This document shows, piece after piece, positions 32,621 through 40,511 of a stretch of DNA of 43,596 bases (its first letter is position 1; the number at the start of each line of letters is the position of its first letter). The notes under the pieces were generated by a model. The model was not told the DNA's origin, did no database searches, and saw nothing but the letters and a program-made list of their open reading frames with translations. This DNA comes from a virus. The position numbers were made by a program, and so were the translations under genes. Location: IMG/VR virus record IMGVR_UViG_3300018005_000023, positions 1-43,596 of that record, one strand, 5' to 3'.

Positions 32621-32920
32621 ATGGATGATGATTACGGCAGTTACGTTCCCAGCCCGATCAGCGCACAGCCGATACAGTCCAAGAAACGCCGGAAGCTGAA
32701 GGGGCAATCGAACAAAGGCGGCACGCCTTCCAAGGAAGACGCTAGCGAGCGGCCCACCCCCAGCAGTGGCTCCGACAGCCCCATCCAGGGATTTTTAAAG
32801 CGTGGCACGCGGCGAGTGCCAAAGACGGGCATCTACAAGCTGCACTCTGGCGAGGCCGTGCTGAACCGCCGCCAAGCCAAGGCCTACCGCAAGCGCGCGC
32901 CGAAACGCCGTAGCAAGTGA
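32621..32920 (+). CDS. Small basic virion protein with 'YKLHSGEAV' motif
   Basis: The product is 99 residues from the ATG at 32621 (GAGGTG upstream). The first half is Ser/Lys/Pro-rich and disordered. The second half carries 'VPKTGIYKLHSGEAVLNRRQ', a motif widespread in phage proteins of the tail/internal-protein region ('tG.Y.LH.GE.Vv'), and a basic end. It is probably a small internal or tail-associated protein. Confidence 0.7.
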   Translation: MDDDYGSYVPSPISAQPIQSKKRRKLKGQSNKGGTPSKEDASERPTPSSGSDSPIQGFLKRGTRRVPKTGIYKLHSGEAVLNRRQAKAYRKRAPKRRSK

Positions 32921-32928
32921 GGTGATCT

Positions 32929-34542
32929 ATGGGAATGCTTGGCCAGTTAATGCGGCAAAAGTTCCAGAAAAAGATGCAGGAGGAACTTACCCAAAGCAAG
33001 GGTCTATGGATGCTTGCGAGCGATGACCAGCAAGATCCCAAAATCAGGACACTGGCTTGGCAGCTATTAGAGAAGGGGAACAAGCAGGCGCAGCCGATCT
33101 TTGAACTCCTGAAGCCGCACGTTCTGAGCGCCGGCCGTAAGCCCGCCCAGGGTACCCCCGCGAAAGAGGAGGCCGAGGAGCGACCCACAGGCGCCGGGAT
33201 GCAGTTGTTCCCCAGCCGGGAGCAGTTGGATCAGCAGAAACTTGACTACGAGAAACAGAAGAAAACGCAGGAGGATGAACTCGACATCCAAAAACAGATT
33301 AGGCTGTACTCTGCTCAGAACACCGCCAATCTAGCAGCAAAACAGGCGAACGACCAGTATGATGCAGAATTTATAGACCGGATTCGGAAAAGTGACGAGT
33401 CAGAGGAGGGCAAACAAGCAAAAATTTCGGCGCATTTTGGGGTCCGTCCAGACATCGAGGGGCATTATAAGCCCGACGTATTAGAACTAGCGAATGGGGC
33501 CACTCTCCCGGTGATGGTCAAGACGGTGGATGGCAAACAGCAGATTTACACCAGGAACAAAGTCCCGATTGATCCACCACTCGGCTCTATTTTGGCTTCG
33601 GACAAGAAGGAGATCAACGCGGCGAACAAGCCGTCCGGCGAGGAAAAGAACCGTACGGTGGAGCAGCTTACGGCCGAGTCCCTGGAAGTTGGTCCCGATG
33701 GCAAGCCAACCTCGAAAGCATTAGAAGCTAAGAGGATTCTCGACACGATGCAGAAACGGCAGTTGCAAATTGCCTTCGCATCAAAACAGACTCCCACAAA
33801 AACGGAAGAGGATAAGGCGATTGAAGAAACCGCGCGCTCGCTCGCGTCTGGCGATCTGACTGCTCTGCGGGATGTTACTTCCATGATGGGCGGCGCGAGA
33901 TTGAGGGTGTATGCGCGGGCTAAGGAATTAAACCCGAACTTTAGTACCAGCGACATCCAGCGCAAGATCAACATGGAGAACCTGTACACGACGGGCAAGG
34001 TCGGAGAAAATCTGTCGTCATTCGGGATGTTCCTGGAGCACGCGGGCGAAGCGCATGATGTTCTCGGTAACATCCAGTTGAGCGGCACCCCAGCCTTCAA
34101 CAAGCCGTTGAACTGGTGGCGCAAGAACATGAGCGGCGACCCTAATTACCAGGCTCTCATGGTGGCCTTGGAAGCGCCCCGGAAAGAGTACGAGTCGTTC
34201 CTTTTGGGTGGCCGCGCGTTATACGAAGACGACCGCAAGGCCGTTGAGTTGCTTCTCAGTGATGATGCTTCTCCGAAGCAGATTTTATGGGCGTTGAAGC
34301 AGATGGCGAAGACCTCGAAAGAGCGAGTGAACGAGTTGAACTATCGCTACAAGCGGCTCATGGGCAAAGATTTTGAAAAGCCGTTTTCGGAGGAAGCGAT
34401 TGGCGCCGCGAGCAAACTGGGCGTTGATTTGAATGCTACTGGTGGGGAAGATCCTGACGTGAAGGCTTACGCTGATGCTCATTTCGGCGGCGACGTTGCG
34501 AAGGCGAAGGCTGCAATCGCAGCGCAGCAGGGGAAGAAGTGA
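32929..34542 (+). CDS. Large internal virion (ejection-type) protein
   Basis: This 537-residue protein is highly helical and charged, with coiled-coil stretches ('LDQQKLDYEKQKKTQEDELD') at about residues 100-130 and helical domains towards the C-terminus. It lies between two other long helical proteins with an upstream GAGGTG. Such proteins are ejected with DNA in short-tailed phages or form the internal core. No lytic transglycosylase motif is visible. Its stop overlaps the GTG of the next gene (GTGA). Confidence 0.65.
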   Translation: MGMLGQLMRQKFQKKMQEELTQSKGLWMLASDDQQDPKIRTLAWQLLEKGNKQAQPIFELLKPHVLSAGRKPAQGTPAKEEAEERPTGAGMQLFPSREQLDQQKLDYEKQKKTQEDELDIQKQIRLYSAQNTANLAAKQANDQYDAEFIDRIRKSDESEEGKQAKISAHFGVRPDIEGHYKPDVLELANGATLPVMVKTVDGKQQIYTRNKVPIDPPLGSILASDKKEINAANKPSGEEKNRTVEQLTAESLEVGPDGKPTSKALEAKRILDTMQKRQLQIAFASKQTPTKTEEDKAIEETARSLASGDLTALRDVTSMMGGARLRVYARAKELNPNFSTSDIQRKINMENLYTTGKVGENLSSFGMFLEHAGEAHDVLGNIQLSGTPAFNKPLNWWRKNMSGDPNYQALMVALEAPRKEYESFLLGGRALYEDDRKAVELLLSDDASPKQILWALKQMAKTSKERVNELNYRYKRLMGKDFEKPFSEEAIGAASKLGVDLNATGGEDPDVKAYADAHFGGDVAKAKAAIAAQQGKK

Positions 34543-35933
34543 GCGCTCCCGCAATCCCGACGTTTGAGGAGTTCAAAAAAACTCGCGTCCCCACATTCGA
34601 GGAATTTAAGAGGAACCGTTCGCCCGTGCCCGCCGCGAGCAAGCCCTCGGGCGGGTTCGGGCATGAGGTCGGAGAGTTCTTCGGGACTCTCGGCTCCGAC
34701 ATCGCAGCAATCCCCGGCGCGGTCAGTCAAGCGGTTCTTCATACACCCGAGACCATCCAAGCCATTGGCAAGCAATCGGAGGCAGAAGGCCGAGCGTCGA
34801 TTGAAGCCTTCAAGCGTGGCGATGTAGCGTCCGGCATTACGCGCGGTCTGGGCTGGGCTGTGCCCGTCGTCGGCCCGATGATTAACGAGACTGCGGCGGA
34901 ATTGGCGCGGGGCGAGTACGGCAAGGGCACGGCGCACCTCCTAGAATTGTCAGTGCCTGAGATGGCGGAGGAGCTTGAGGGTGCACGTCTCCCTAAAGCA
35001 GCGGAGGAAGCCGCCAAGGTTGAAGCGATTGCAAAGCAGGATGCCGCAGCCGCGCTCAGGGCGCACGACAAGATCGAACGGGCAGTCCGCCCTCCGAATC
35101 GCATGGTGAATTTCAAGCAGAATTTGAACCTGTCCGCGCCGGAAGTCTATGAAGCTCAAAAGATCACCGGCAAGAGCATAGCGGAAGCGCCTCAAGGTGA
35201 AGCGCTAAACTGGACACTGGAGAACGTGAAAGCGGCCAAGAAAGCGCTTTGGGAACAGTACGAGAAGTTCACGGGCGGCGGGATTATGGCCGATCTCTCT
35301 AAGGCATCCCCGGAATTCCGGGCGAAGTACGAGCGATTGCCACACTCTCCGGGGACAATGCCGGGGTTCAGTGTCCGGGTGGATCTGTTGGAGCAAGACC
35401 TTCAGGTTCTCAATGCTAAATTAGACTCTTGGTACGACCGATTCCCCAGCCAGCGTGCAGCCCAAGTCAAAGCCTACCCCGCGCTCCGCAAGTTGGTAGA
35501 GGAGGCAAACGAGACTCGCAAGATCATCGCGGATACGCTGGATGCTGAAGGCGGCGGAGAGGGTGTGCGCGATCTGAAAAAACGCTACGGGGCACTTTCC
35601 GAGTTCGAGAATGCGCTCTGGCCCCGGAAGGTGGTCGCGGAACGGCAAAGTGCGATGAGTATGCCGGAGCGGTTTGCAACCGCGCGATCCGCTTTCCACG
35701 CTGCCAAAGGAGCGGTCAAGGTAGTGGGCAGCGGCGGGACATCCGGTTGGGGCGACATCGCAGGGGCCGGCTCTGAAATCCTGGGCGCGAAGATGATTAA
35801 AGAAGCGCACAGTACGGATTCTCTTTTGCGTCAAGCGTTTACGGGCTACAAGGGCAAGAGATTCCCCGTCAAGATCAGTGGTGCCGCGAAGCCCTTGAAG
35901 CCGCCAACCCCGCAAATGACGCAGCAGCCCTAG
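34539..35933 (+). CDS. Large internal virion (ejection-type) protein with N-terminal tandem motif
   Basis: The product is 464 residues from a GTG overlapping the previous stop. The N-terminus repeats 'PTFEEFKK' and 'PTFEEFKRNR' in tandem (residues about 7-26), a docking-like short motif. A Gly/Ala-rich hydrophobic helix pair ('RGLGWAVPVVGPMINETAAE') follows at about 100-125, able to insert in membranes, then a long helical region and a basic Pro-rich end. It is the last gene of the rightward block. A pore or ejection role is inferred from these features. Confidence 0.65.
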   Translation: MSAPAIPTFEEFKKTRVPTFEEFKRNRSPVPAASKPSGGFGHEVGEFFGTLGSDIAAIPGAVSQAVLHTPETIQAIGKQSEAEGRASIEAFKRGDVASGITRGLGWAVPVVGPMINETAAELARGEYGKGTAHLLELSVPEMAEELEGARLPKAAEEAAKVEAIAKQDAAAALRAHDKIERAVRPPNRMVNFKQNLNLSAPEVYEAQKITGKSIAEAPQGEALNWTLENVKAAKKALWEQYEKFTGGGIMADLSKASPEFRAKYERLPHSPGTMPGFSVRVDLLEQDLQVLNAKLDSWYDRFPSQRAAQVKAYPALRKLVEEANETRKIIADTLDAEGGGEGVRDLKKRYGALSEFENALWPRKVVAERQSAMSMPERFATARSAFHAAKGAVKVVGSGGTSGWGDIAGAGSEILGAKMIKEAHSTDSLLRQAFTGYKGKRFPVKISGAAKPLKPPTPQMTQQP

Positions 35934-35938
35934 CTTGC

Positions 35939-35967
35939 GGTGTGCTCAGACGTAGCGGCAGCACGCT
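35939..35967. terminator. Possible bidirectional terminator between convergent operons
   Basis: GGTGTGCT (35939-35946) can pair with AGCACGCT (35960-35967) with two G-U pairs around a 13-base loop. It lies between the rightward and leftward blocks, where a terminator is expected. There is no U-tract on either strand, so the support is weak. Confidence 0.3.
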
Positions 35968-35987
35968 CGCAGCGAACAATTACCGGG

Positions 35988-36281
35988 TCATAGTTCTACA
36001 CGGTAAAACCGTTCTCCTCTAGCCGCCGCAGCGGCGTACTCTTGAACCATCTGCCAGTAGCTCCACTTGCGAAGTTCTGGGATTCTCTCGGAGTTTCGAA
36101 AGATGAGATAGGCGATCATGGGGTCCACGCCAATAGGGAAAGGTTCCTTACACCTGAATGCCATACCGAATGCCGTCCTGGCTTCGGATTCAGAAAGGAT
36201 TAAGTCGGATTCTCTAATCACTCTCACAACTTCTGGTATCAGTTGCTTTGTGATCTGAGCGTCTCTGATTACTTCACACAT
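35988..36281 (-). CDS. Hypothetical protein, last gene of the leftward operon
   Basis: This 97-residue protein has a helical start ('ITKQLIPEVVRVIRESDLIL') and an aromatic-rich end ('ELRKWSYWQMVQEYAAAAAR'). It overlaps the preceding gene by eight bases and has AAGGAG about 12 bases upstream of its ATG. No family is recognised; it is a real member of the operon by spacing and ribosome site. Confidence 0.65.
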   Translation of the reverse strand: MCEVIRDAQITKQLIPEVVRVIRESDLILSESEARTAFGMAFRCKEPFPIGVDPMIAYLIFRNSERIPELRKWSYWQMVQEYAAAAARGERFYRVEL

Positions 36282-37008
36282 ATCTACAACAACTCCTTAG
36301 CGAACAATTCTGGCATCGCCAATACGCGGGGTCGGCAGGCGGCAGGCGTCCGGCCTCGATGCACCGCGCCATCACGCAAACGCGCTCCTGAATTGCCGCC
36401 CACTTCCCGCCGTCGAATTCGACAATTTGCCGGTCCACCACCATCGGGTCGCTGTCAATCAAGTAGTCCACCACCACCGGCTTAGCCGATATGACGGCCT
36501 GGACGACGGCTCCCATGTCGTATTGCGCCTCGCCGTTGGCCGGCCGCTGCTGGCGCACGCGGATGGTGCGAATCTGGGCGTTCTCGACAATCTCGAATTG
36601 CCCGCTAAGGCAGTGACCGCGGATGTACTCCGAAAACGGCTCCTGCAGGCGGGCAGGATGAATCAGGCGAGCGACCACCGCCCGCCAGAGCTGCAGCAGC
36701 GCCCCGGCATCCCGCGCCGCCTTCTCGTAGGCCGTTCTTTGGCCTCTAGCGGCCTCCTGGGGCGTGTAGGCGATGTCCTGGGTGATCTGAGCGTCTACCG
36801 TCTTCCAAACACGCTGGCGGGCCTCCTGAGCCTCAAGAATGGCCCCTGTATCAATCTTAGCCTGCAATTCTTCGAGAACTAGCGCGCGCACGGCCCGCGA
36901 AACGATCTGACGGGTTGTCGGCGGCATGGGCACCCCTTGGAGGTGGTGCAACTCGTACAGAGCCGGGCAGCGGGAGAAGTGCAAGAGTTCGGCGACGGTG
37001 CAGTTCAA
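36274..37008 (-). CDS. Cas4/RecB-like PD-(D/E)XK protein with Fe-S cysteines, catalytic residues unclear
   Basis: The 244-residue product uses a TTG start (37008) that overlaps the previous stop and follows GGAGGGAAGAGGA. N-terminal 'LLHFSRCPALYELHHLQG' matches the start of Cas4/AddB/RecB-type nucleases, with Cys14 as the first cluster ligand. The C-terminus 'YWRCQNCSLRSCCRY' supplies Cys232, Cys235 and Cys240/241, as in the [4Fe-4S] clamp. But the usual His, Asp and Glu-x-Lys are missing or altered: 'GQFEIVE' stands where G-x-x-D is expected and 'VVVDYLIDSD' where D-Y-K is expected. It may be an inactive DNA-binding relative or a divergent nuclease. Confidence 0.55.
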   Translation of the reverse strand: MNCTVAELLHFSRCPALYELHHLQGVPMPPTTRQIVSRAVRALVLEELQAKIDTGAILEAQEARQRVWKTVDAQITQDIAYTPQEAARGQRTAYEKAARDAGALLQLWRAVVARLIHPARLQEPFSEYIRGHCLSGQFEIVENAQIRTIRVRQQRPANGEAQYDMGAVVQAVISAKPVVVDYLIDSDPMVVDRQIVEFDGGKWAAIQERVCVMARCIEAGRLPPADPAYWRCQNCSLRSCCRYV

Positions 37009-37310
37009 TCCTCTTCCCTCCCGGTCAAGTATGTGACCAGCAATTCCTCAATTGCGTGATCGGTCAGCCCACTGGCCCGCAGGCGTTCTCGAATCGCGTC
37101 GGCATCCTCTCCTTCGAGGTCTTGAATCGCGGTGGCGTATTCGCCGATGGCTTCCGGGCCGAGCGGCTTGGCCGGACGTGGCGGCGGTGCTGGAATCTCC
37201 GTCGCGCGAGCGAGGCTCACCGCGATGGACTCCAAAGCCTTGCGAGTGAGCGTCAGTTCTTCGAGCAGACGCCGGGTGGCGTCAGGATTGAGCAGGTCGG
37301 TGAGCTTCAT
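37005..37310 (-). CDS. Hypothetical small protein with Pro-rich linker
   Basis: The product is 101 residues from the ATG at 37310, which overlaps the preceding stop (ATGA); the longer frame to 37394 lies inside that gene. An N-terminal helical part ('ATRRLLEELTLTRKALESIA') is joined by a Pro-rich linker ('IPAPPPRPAKPLGP') to an acidic helical end ('AIQDLEGEDADAIRERL'). Function unknown. Confidence 0.6.
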   Translation of the reverse strand: MKLTDLLNPDATRRLLEELTLTRKALESIAVSLARATEIPAPPPRPAKPLGPEAIGEYATAIQDLEGEDADAIRERLRASGLTDHAIEELLVTYLTGREED

Positions 37311-37540
37311 ACTGGTATCTGCCCCACAGCTACTCGAACGTCGCCTGCGTGTGTGAAAACGACCGCACAGACGCAGCCCTGCGCGGTGAGCCAATCCATC
37401 AGATGATCGACGGCTTGCCTGTCAACCCATACGTCGCTGAAAACCATCACGTATTTGCTGAACATGTCGAATTTAAGAACCTCGTGCGCCTTTAGAAACG
37501 CAGCGAGTTCGTCGATTGTAATGTGTTTATTTCTTTTCAT
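37307..37540 (-). CDS. Hypothetical small protein
   Basis: The product is 77 residues; its start lies inside the 3' end of the glycosyltransferase gene (14-base overlap), and its stop overlaps the next start. 'MKRNKHITIDELAAFLKAHE' then beta strands 'DMFSKYVMVFSD' and 'QGCVCAVVFTHAGDVRVAVG' suggest a small alpha-beta domain. Real by coupling; no family recognised. Confidence 0.6.
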   Translation of the reverse strand: MKRNKHITIDELAAFLKAHEVLKFDMFSKYVMVFSDVWVDRQAVDHLMDWLTAQGCVCAVVFTHAGDVRVAVGQIPV

Positions 37541-38312
37541 TCACTGCCTCCGTAACCCAAGGATCGACATCGTTCTCATACCCCGGTCGCAGTCGATCCC
37601 CGATGAAATAGTTCTTGCCGTGCGTGCCGTCGCTGGCAACCAGACCCTTGGCCCAAGCGTCCCAATGATCCGGGGACTCGTAGACTCCGCCCTCGCGCCC
37701 GATGTTGAGCGTGCGGCTGAGGACCGGCACGAGGCACTTCAAAGCGTGCCGCTGGATCGTCAGACCGCAGGACCAGTCCCAACCCACCCCGCCCGATGGC
37801 GTCGGTGGTTTGGCGTTCCATTCGCCCCGGAATTTGCCCTCCCAAGCCCAGTCCGTGAATGCCCAACCCCACGGGCAAAAGCGCATGAGTTCATTGACTT
37901 GCAGAGGATGGCTTTGGTCTTTCGTCGCACCATGAAGTAGCAGGCAGGCGTACTGATCCCGCGTCGGCAAGTCGTAGAACCAGTCGCACAACTCCAGTGC
38001 GTCGGGCGAAGGCACGATGTCGTCCTCGAAGACCACATTGAAGGTGGATTCCAGCACCCCGAAAAACAGCTTGTCGTAGACCATCATAGGGTGGTAATCC
38101 ACACCCGCGCGGCCCATGTTCTCCCAGACGCGATAGTGCGGGAACTCTTCGGCAAACCAGTGCGCCACCTCCCACGTCGGACGCTCGTAAGGCGCGTTGT
38201 CGAGCGAGACGACCACGTGGTAATTGCGGATGCCGCGGCAGACCGCCAGCGCCTCAAGGACGCGCTTCAGGTAGGCTGGCCGGTTGTAGGCGATTACACT
38301 GATGGTTTTCAT
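37527..38312 (-). CDS. GT-A glycosyltransferase, GlcNAc-transferase I-like
   Basis: The product is 261 residues from the ATG at 38312, overlapping the preceding stop (ATGA); the frame to 38387 lies inside the neighbour. It begins with a Rossmann-type start ('MKTISVIAYNRPAYLKRVLE'), shows 'HVVVSLDNAP', and has an acidic metal-binding motif 'NVVFEDDIVPSPDAL' (Glu96-Asp97-Asp98), the pattern of GT13/GNT-I-like enzymes. Later aromatic segments ('WGWAFTDWAWEGKF', 'ESPDHWDAW') fit an acceptor-site lid. It transfers a sugar from a nucleotide donor; donor and acceptor are unknown. Part of the glycan cassette. Confidence 0.75.
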   Translation of the reverse strand: MKTISVIAYNRPAYLKRVLEALAVCRGIRNYHVVVSLDNAPYERPTWEVAHWFAEEFPHYRVWENMGRAGVDYHPMMVYDKLFFGVLESTFNVVFEDDIVPSPDALELCDWFYDLPTRDQYACLLLHGATKDQSHPLQVNELMRFCPWGWAFTDWAWEGKFRGEWNAKPPTPSGGVGWDWSCGLTIQRHALKCLVPVLSRTLNIGREGGVYESPDHWDAWAKGLVASDGTHGKNYFIGDRLRPGYENDVDPWVTEAVNEKK

Positions 38313-38971
38313 TTCTTGAACTCGTCCCTGTGCCGCCGCGCCAGCACTTCTTCCTTGCGGTCCCAGGCTTCCTGCCGGTTGCTCCAATTGTACGTCGCGT
38401 CGAGTTCGCCGATGCCTGCTGACGGGTGCCGATGCTCGAATTGGATATCGAAAGCGCGGATCACCACGCCGTCCTGATGGGAATAGCTGGTGAAGTCATC
38501 GTCGCTGCCGACTGAGATGTAGTCGGGGTAGAACAATTCGCCGTTGGGCATTCCGCCGCGTCCTGGCCGCTCGTAGTAAGCCCGCGTCAGGATAGGGTGG
38601 ATGATGAGGCCGGGGCAGTGGTTCGCGCCGACCCAGATGACGTATTCGCCCTTCACGTCGGGGATGACTTCCTTGAGCCGCGTGCCCCAATGTTCGCAGG
38701 GGGACCAGTCGTCGGCTATGCAAACCAGCACGTCGCCCTTAGCCTCGCGGGCGGCGAGGTTCCACGCATCGACGGTGCAGGGGCGTCCACGGTTGACGAG
38801 AAGTCTGAAATACCACGGTTTTATCTGCGGGGCTTTGTCAATGTCCTCGGAATCGACAACGAGCAAGTATTCGACTTCTGTCATGTTGTCGCATCCCATC
38901 ATCCAGGCACACCAAGCATCCTTCCATCCCTCCGGCAGCCGCTTGGTCGGGTGCAGCAGGGAGAACGTCAT
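38309..38971 (-). CDS. GT2-like glycosyltransferase
   Basis: This 220-residue protein overlaps both neighbours by four bases. It has a family 2-like core: 'YLLVVDSED' in the first strand region, 'DAWNLAAREAKGDVLVCIAD' followed by 'DWSP' (Ala86-Asp87-Asp88 metal motif), then 'ISVGSDDDFTSYSHQDG', where the acidic run could supply the catalytic base. The protein is shorter than typical GT2 enzymes, lacking a large C-terminal part. Likely sugar transferase acting with the other transferases in the cassette. Confidence 0.75.
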   Translation of the reverse strand: MTFSLLHPTKRLPEGWKDAWCAWMMGCDNMTEVEYLLVVDSEDIDKAPQIKPWYFRLLVNRGRPCTVDAWNLAAREAKGDVLVCIADDWSPCEHWGTRLKEVIPDVKGEYVIWVGANHCPGLIIHPILTRAYYERPGRGGMPNGELFYPDYISVGSDDDFTSYSHQDGVVIRAFDIQFEHRHPSAGIGELDATYNWSNRQEAWDRKEEVLARRHRDEFKK

Positions 38972-39201
38972 CCCAGAACCTCCTTAAGCAATGTGCCAAT
39001 ATCCCGATACCATGGGCCAGCATTGCAGAGCACGTCAAGAAACTGGCGCTTCAACTCATGTTCTTCGGATTCTCGATACGAGAACTTGGCGATGGTCTTG
39101 CGCGAAATGGGTCTTCGTTGTGCGCGAGAACAAACGAACGCCGAGAAGGGTACACTCCTGCCGCAAGCAAGCTCCCAGTCAATTTCTTCCTTCCAAGTCA
39201 T
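38968..39201 (-). CDS. Hypothetical small protein in the glycan cassette
   Basis: The product is 77 residues, with AGGAG upstream of the ATG at 39201 and a four-base overlap with the next gene. It is charged and helical ('RESEEHELKRQFLDVLC') with 'GRSVPFSAFVCSRAQ' in front. Its place between the methyltransferase and GT2 genes suggests an accessory, but no function can be assigned. Confidence 0.6.
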   Translation of the reverse strand: MTWKEEIDWELACGRSVPFSAFVCSRAQRRPISRKTIAKFSYRESEEHELKRQFLDVLCNAGPWYRDIGTLLKEVLG

Positions 39202-39202
39202 G

Positions 39203-39820
39203 TCACTCCTTGATGAGCAGCCGCGCCGTGTAGCCGCATTCGATCAGTGGTGACGTGATCCGGTTCTCGGCTCGGTATTCGTTCACTGCCTTGCGTGCGC
39301 CCTGCCAGTGGCCATAATCGTCGATGATGACGATGCCGCCGCGTGAGACACAAGGGTAGAGATGCTGCAATTCGTGCTTGGTCGAGGCGTACCAGTCAGT
39401 GTCGAGGTGGAGCAAGGCAATCTGCTGCGGAGCCAGGGCGGGAATGGTTTCCTCAACTCGACCGACAACTAAGTGCCAATCCCAATAGTTTACCAAACCT
39501 AAGACTTTCAGAACCTCCGACGCCGTAGCGGCGCAATCGCCCTCACGCCCCTCGTGCCCCATGAAGTCCACGTCCTCGAAGCCGGGCTTGGTCATCCCAG
39601 CGAACGTGTCGAATAGGTAGATGTCGCGTACTTCCTTGCCCTGAAGCGCCAAGATCATCGCCAGCGCCGCGCCACCTCGCCACACGCCGCACTCTACAAA
39701 CGCGCCGGGAACCCCAAAGGCCGTGACGTTTATGACGCTCTGCACCAGCCCGAAAATCCGCTCGCCGTCGAGCATCGTGTGCGGCTGCACCGTGTCGATA
39801 ATCTCAGTTATCCCCATCAT
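39203..39820 (-). CDS. TylF/macrocin O-methyltransferase-like enzyme
   Basis: The product is 205 residues from the first of two ATGs (39820), which overlaps the preceding stop (ATGA) with GGAG upstream; the long frame to 40579 crosses the next gene and is rejected. Class I SAM fold: 'GAFVECGVWRGGAALAM' (motif I, about residues 40-56), 'IYLFDTFAGMTKP' and 'IALLHLDTDWYASTKHELQ' (metal-binding Asp pair), 'GGIVIIDDYGHWQGARKAV' as in TylF-family enzymes. Members methylate sugar hydroxyls in natural products and surface glycans. Here it likely methylates a sugar made or transferred by the adjacent genes. Confidence 0.85.
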   Translation of the reverse strand: MMGITEIIDTVQPHTMLDGERIFGLVQSVINVTAFGVPGAFVECGVWRGGAALAMILALQGKEVRDIYLFDTFAGMTKPGFEDVDFMGHEGREGDCAATASEVLKVLGLVNYWDWHLVVGRVEETIPALAPQQIALLHLDTDWYASTKHELQHLYPCVSRGGIVIIDDYGHWQGARKAVNEYRAENRITSPLIECGYTARLLIKE

Positions 39821-40503
39821 CGCCAGATCTCCATGACTGTATCTTCCGTTGCCGGGATCTCGTCCACAATGAACGTCGGCGGGCGTGTGAGCGGCATCCA
39901 CATCCGATGCGCCAGAACCGATAGTACCGTCTGATCGTGGCGGTGGCCCAGCACGCGTGGATCGGGCGAAGCCTCGCCGTTGCCGTTGCTCCACGGGCCT
40001 TGAAAGGCTGTCCGCATAGCTGCCGATTGGACGAAGTGCTCCAGCAGCACTGAGGATTCCTTGAGCCGCAAGTCGAGGCCGAAAGACGTGGCTATGACCT
40101 GCGGAATCCCGAAAGCATCTTCGCGCGTGATGCCCAGCGCCGGCAGCGCCGAATCGCAGCACCACTGCCCGCAGTTGTAGGCCGGCAGGTCGCTCCGGCC
40201 TTGCGGCAGATTCTCGCTGAACCAGAAACCGTGGTTTTCGATGAAGTCCCACAGTGGCTCTAGCGAGCGGATGGGATAGATCGAAGAGTCCATCCACAGC
40301 AACACGTTGGCGCCTAAAGAGGCTTGCAGCAGGGCGTAGGCTTTGAATGCGTAGGGCACGTCTTCGTGCGCCGGGCTGGCGGGCGGGAGCTGATCGCGCC
40401 AGAAGCAGCGCAACTCCGTCGATTCTACGGCGTTCAGTTGCCGCTGCAGCCGGTCCTGGTGCTCGACAAACCGTCCCGTCGCTACGCTGACAATCGCTCT
40501 CAT
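39817..40503 (-). CDS. Putative sugar transferase (GT-A-like)
   Basis: The product is 228 residues from the ATG at 40503, preceded by AGGAGGAAGG; the extension to 40821 overlaps the radical SAM gene and is rejected. 'YAFKAYALLQASLGANVLLW' followed by 'MDSSIYPIRSLEPLWDF' resembles the donor-binding section of glycosyltransferase folds where 'LWLDaD' is usual, here Asp-Ser-Ser. Later 'GHRHDQTVLSVLAHRM' fits the H-x-x-D-Q motif of these enzymes ('..rhDQs.l..l'). The loss of a clear DxD lowers certainty. It belongs with the neighbouring transferases. Confidence 0.6.
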   Translation of the reverse strand: MRAIVSVATGRFVEHQDRLQRQLNAVESTELRCFWRDQLPPASPAHEDVPYAFKAYALLQASLGANVLLWMDSSIYPIRSLEPLWDFIENHGFWFSENLPQGRSDLPAYNCGQWCCDSALPALGITREDAFGIPQVIATSFGLDLRLKESSVLLEHFVQSAAMRTAFQGPWSNGNGEASPDPRVLGHRHDQTVLSVLAHRMWMPLTRPPTFIVDEIPATEDTVMEIWR

Positions 40504-40511
40504 CCTTCCTC

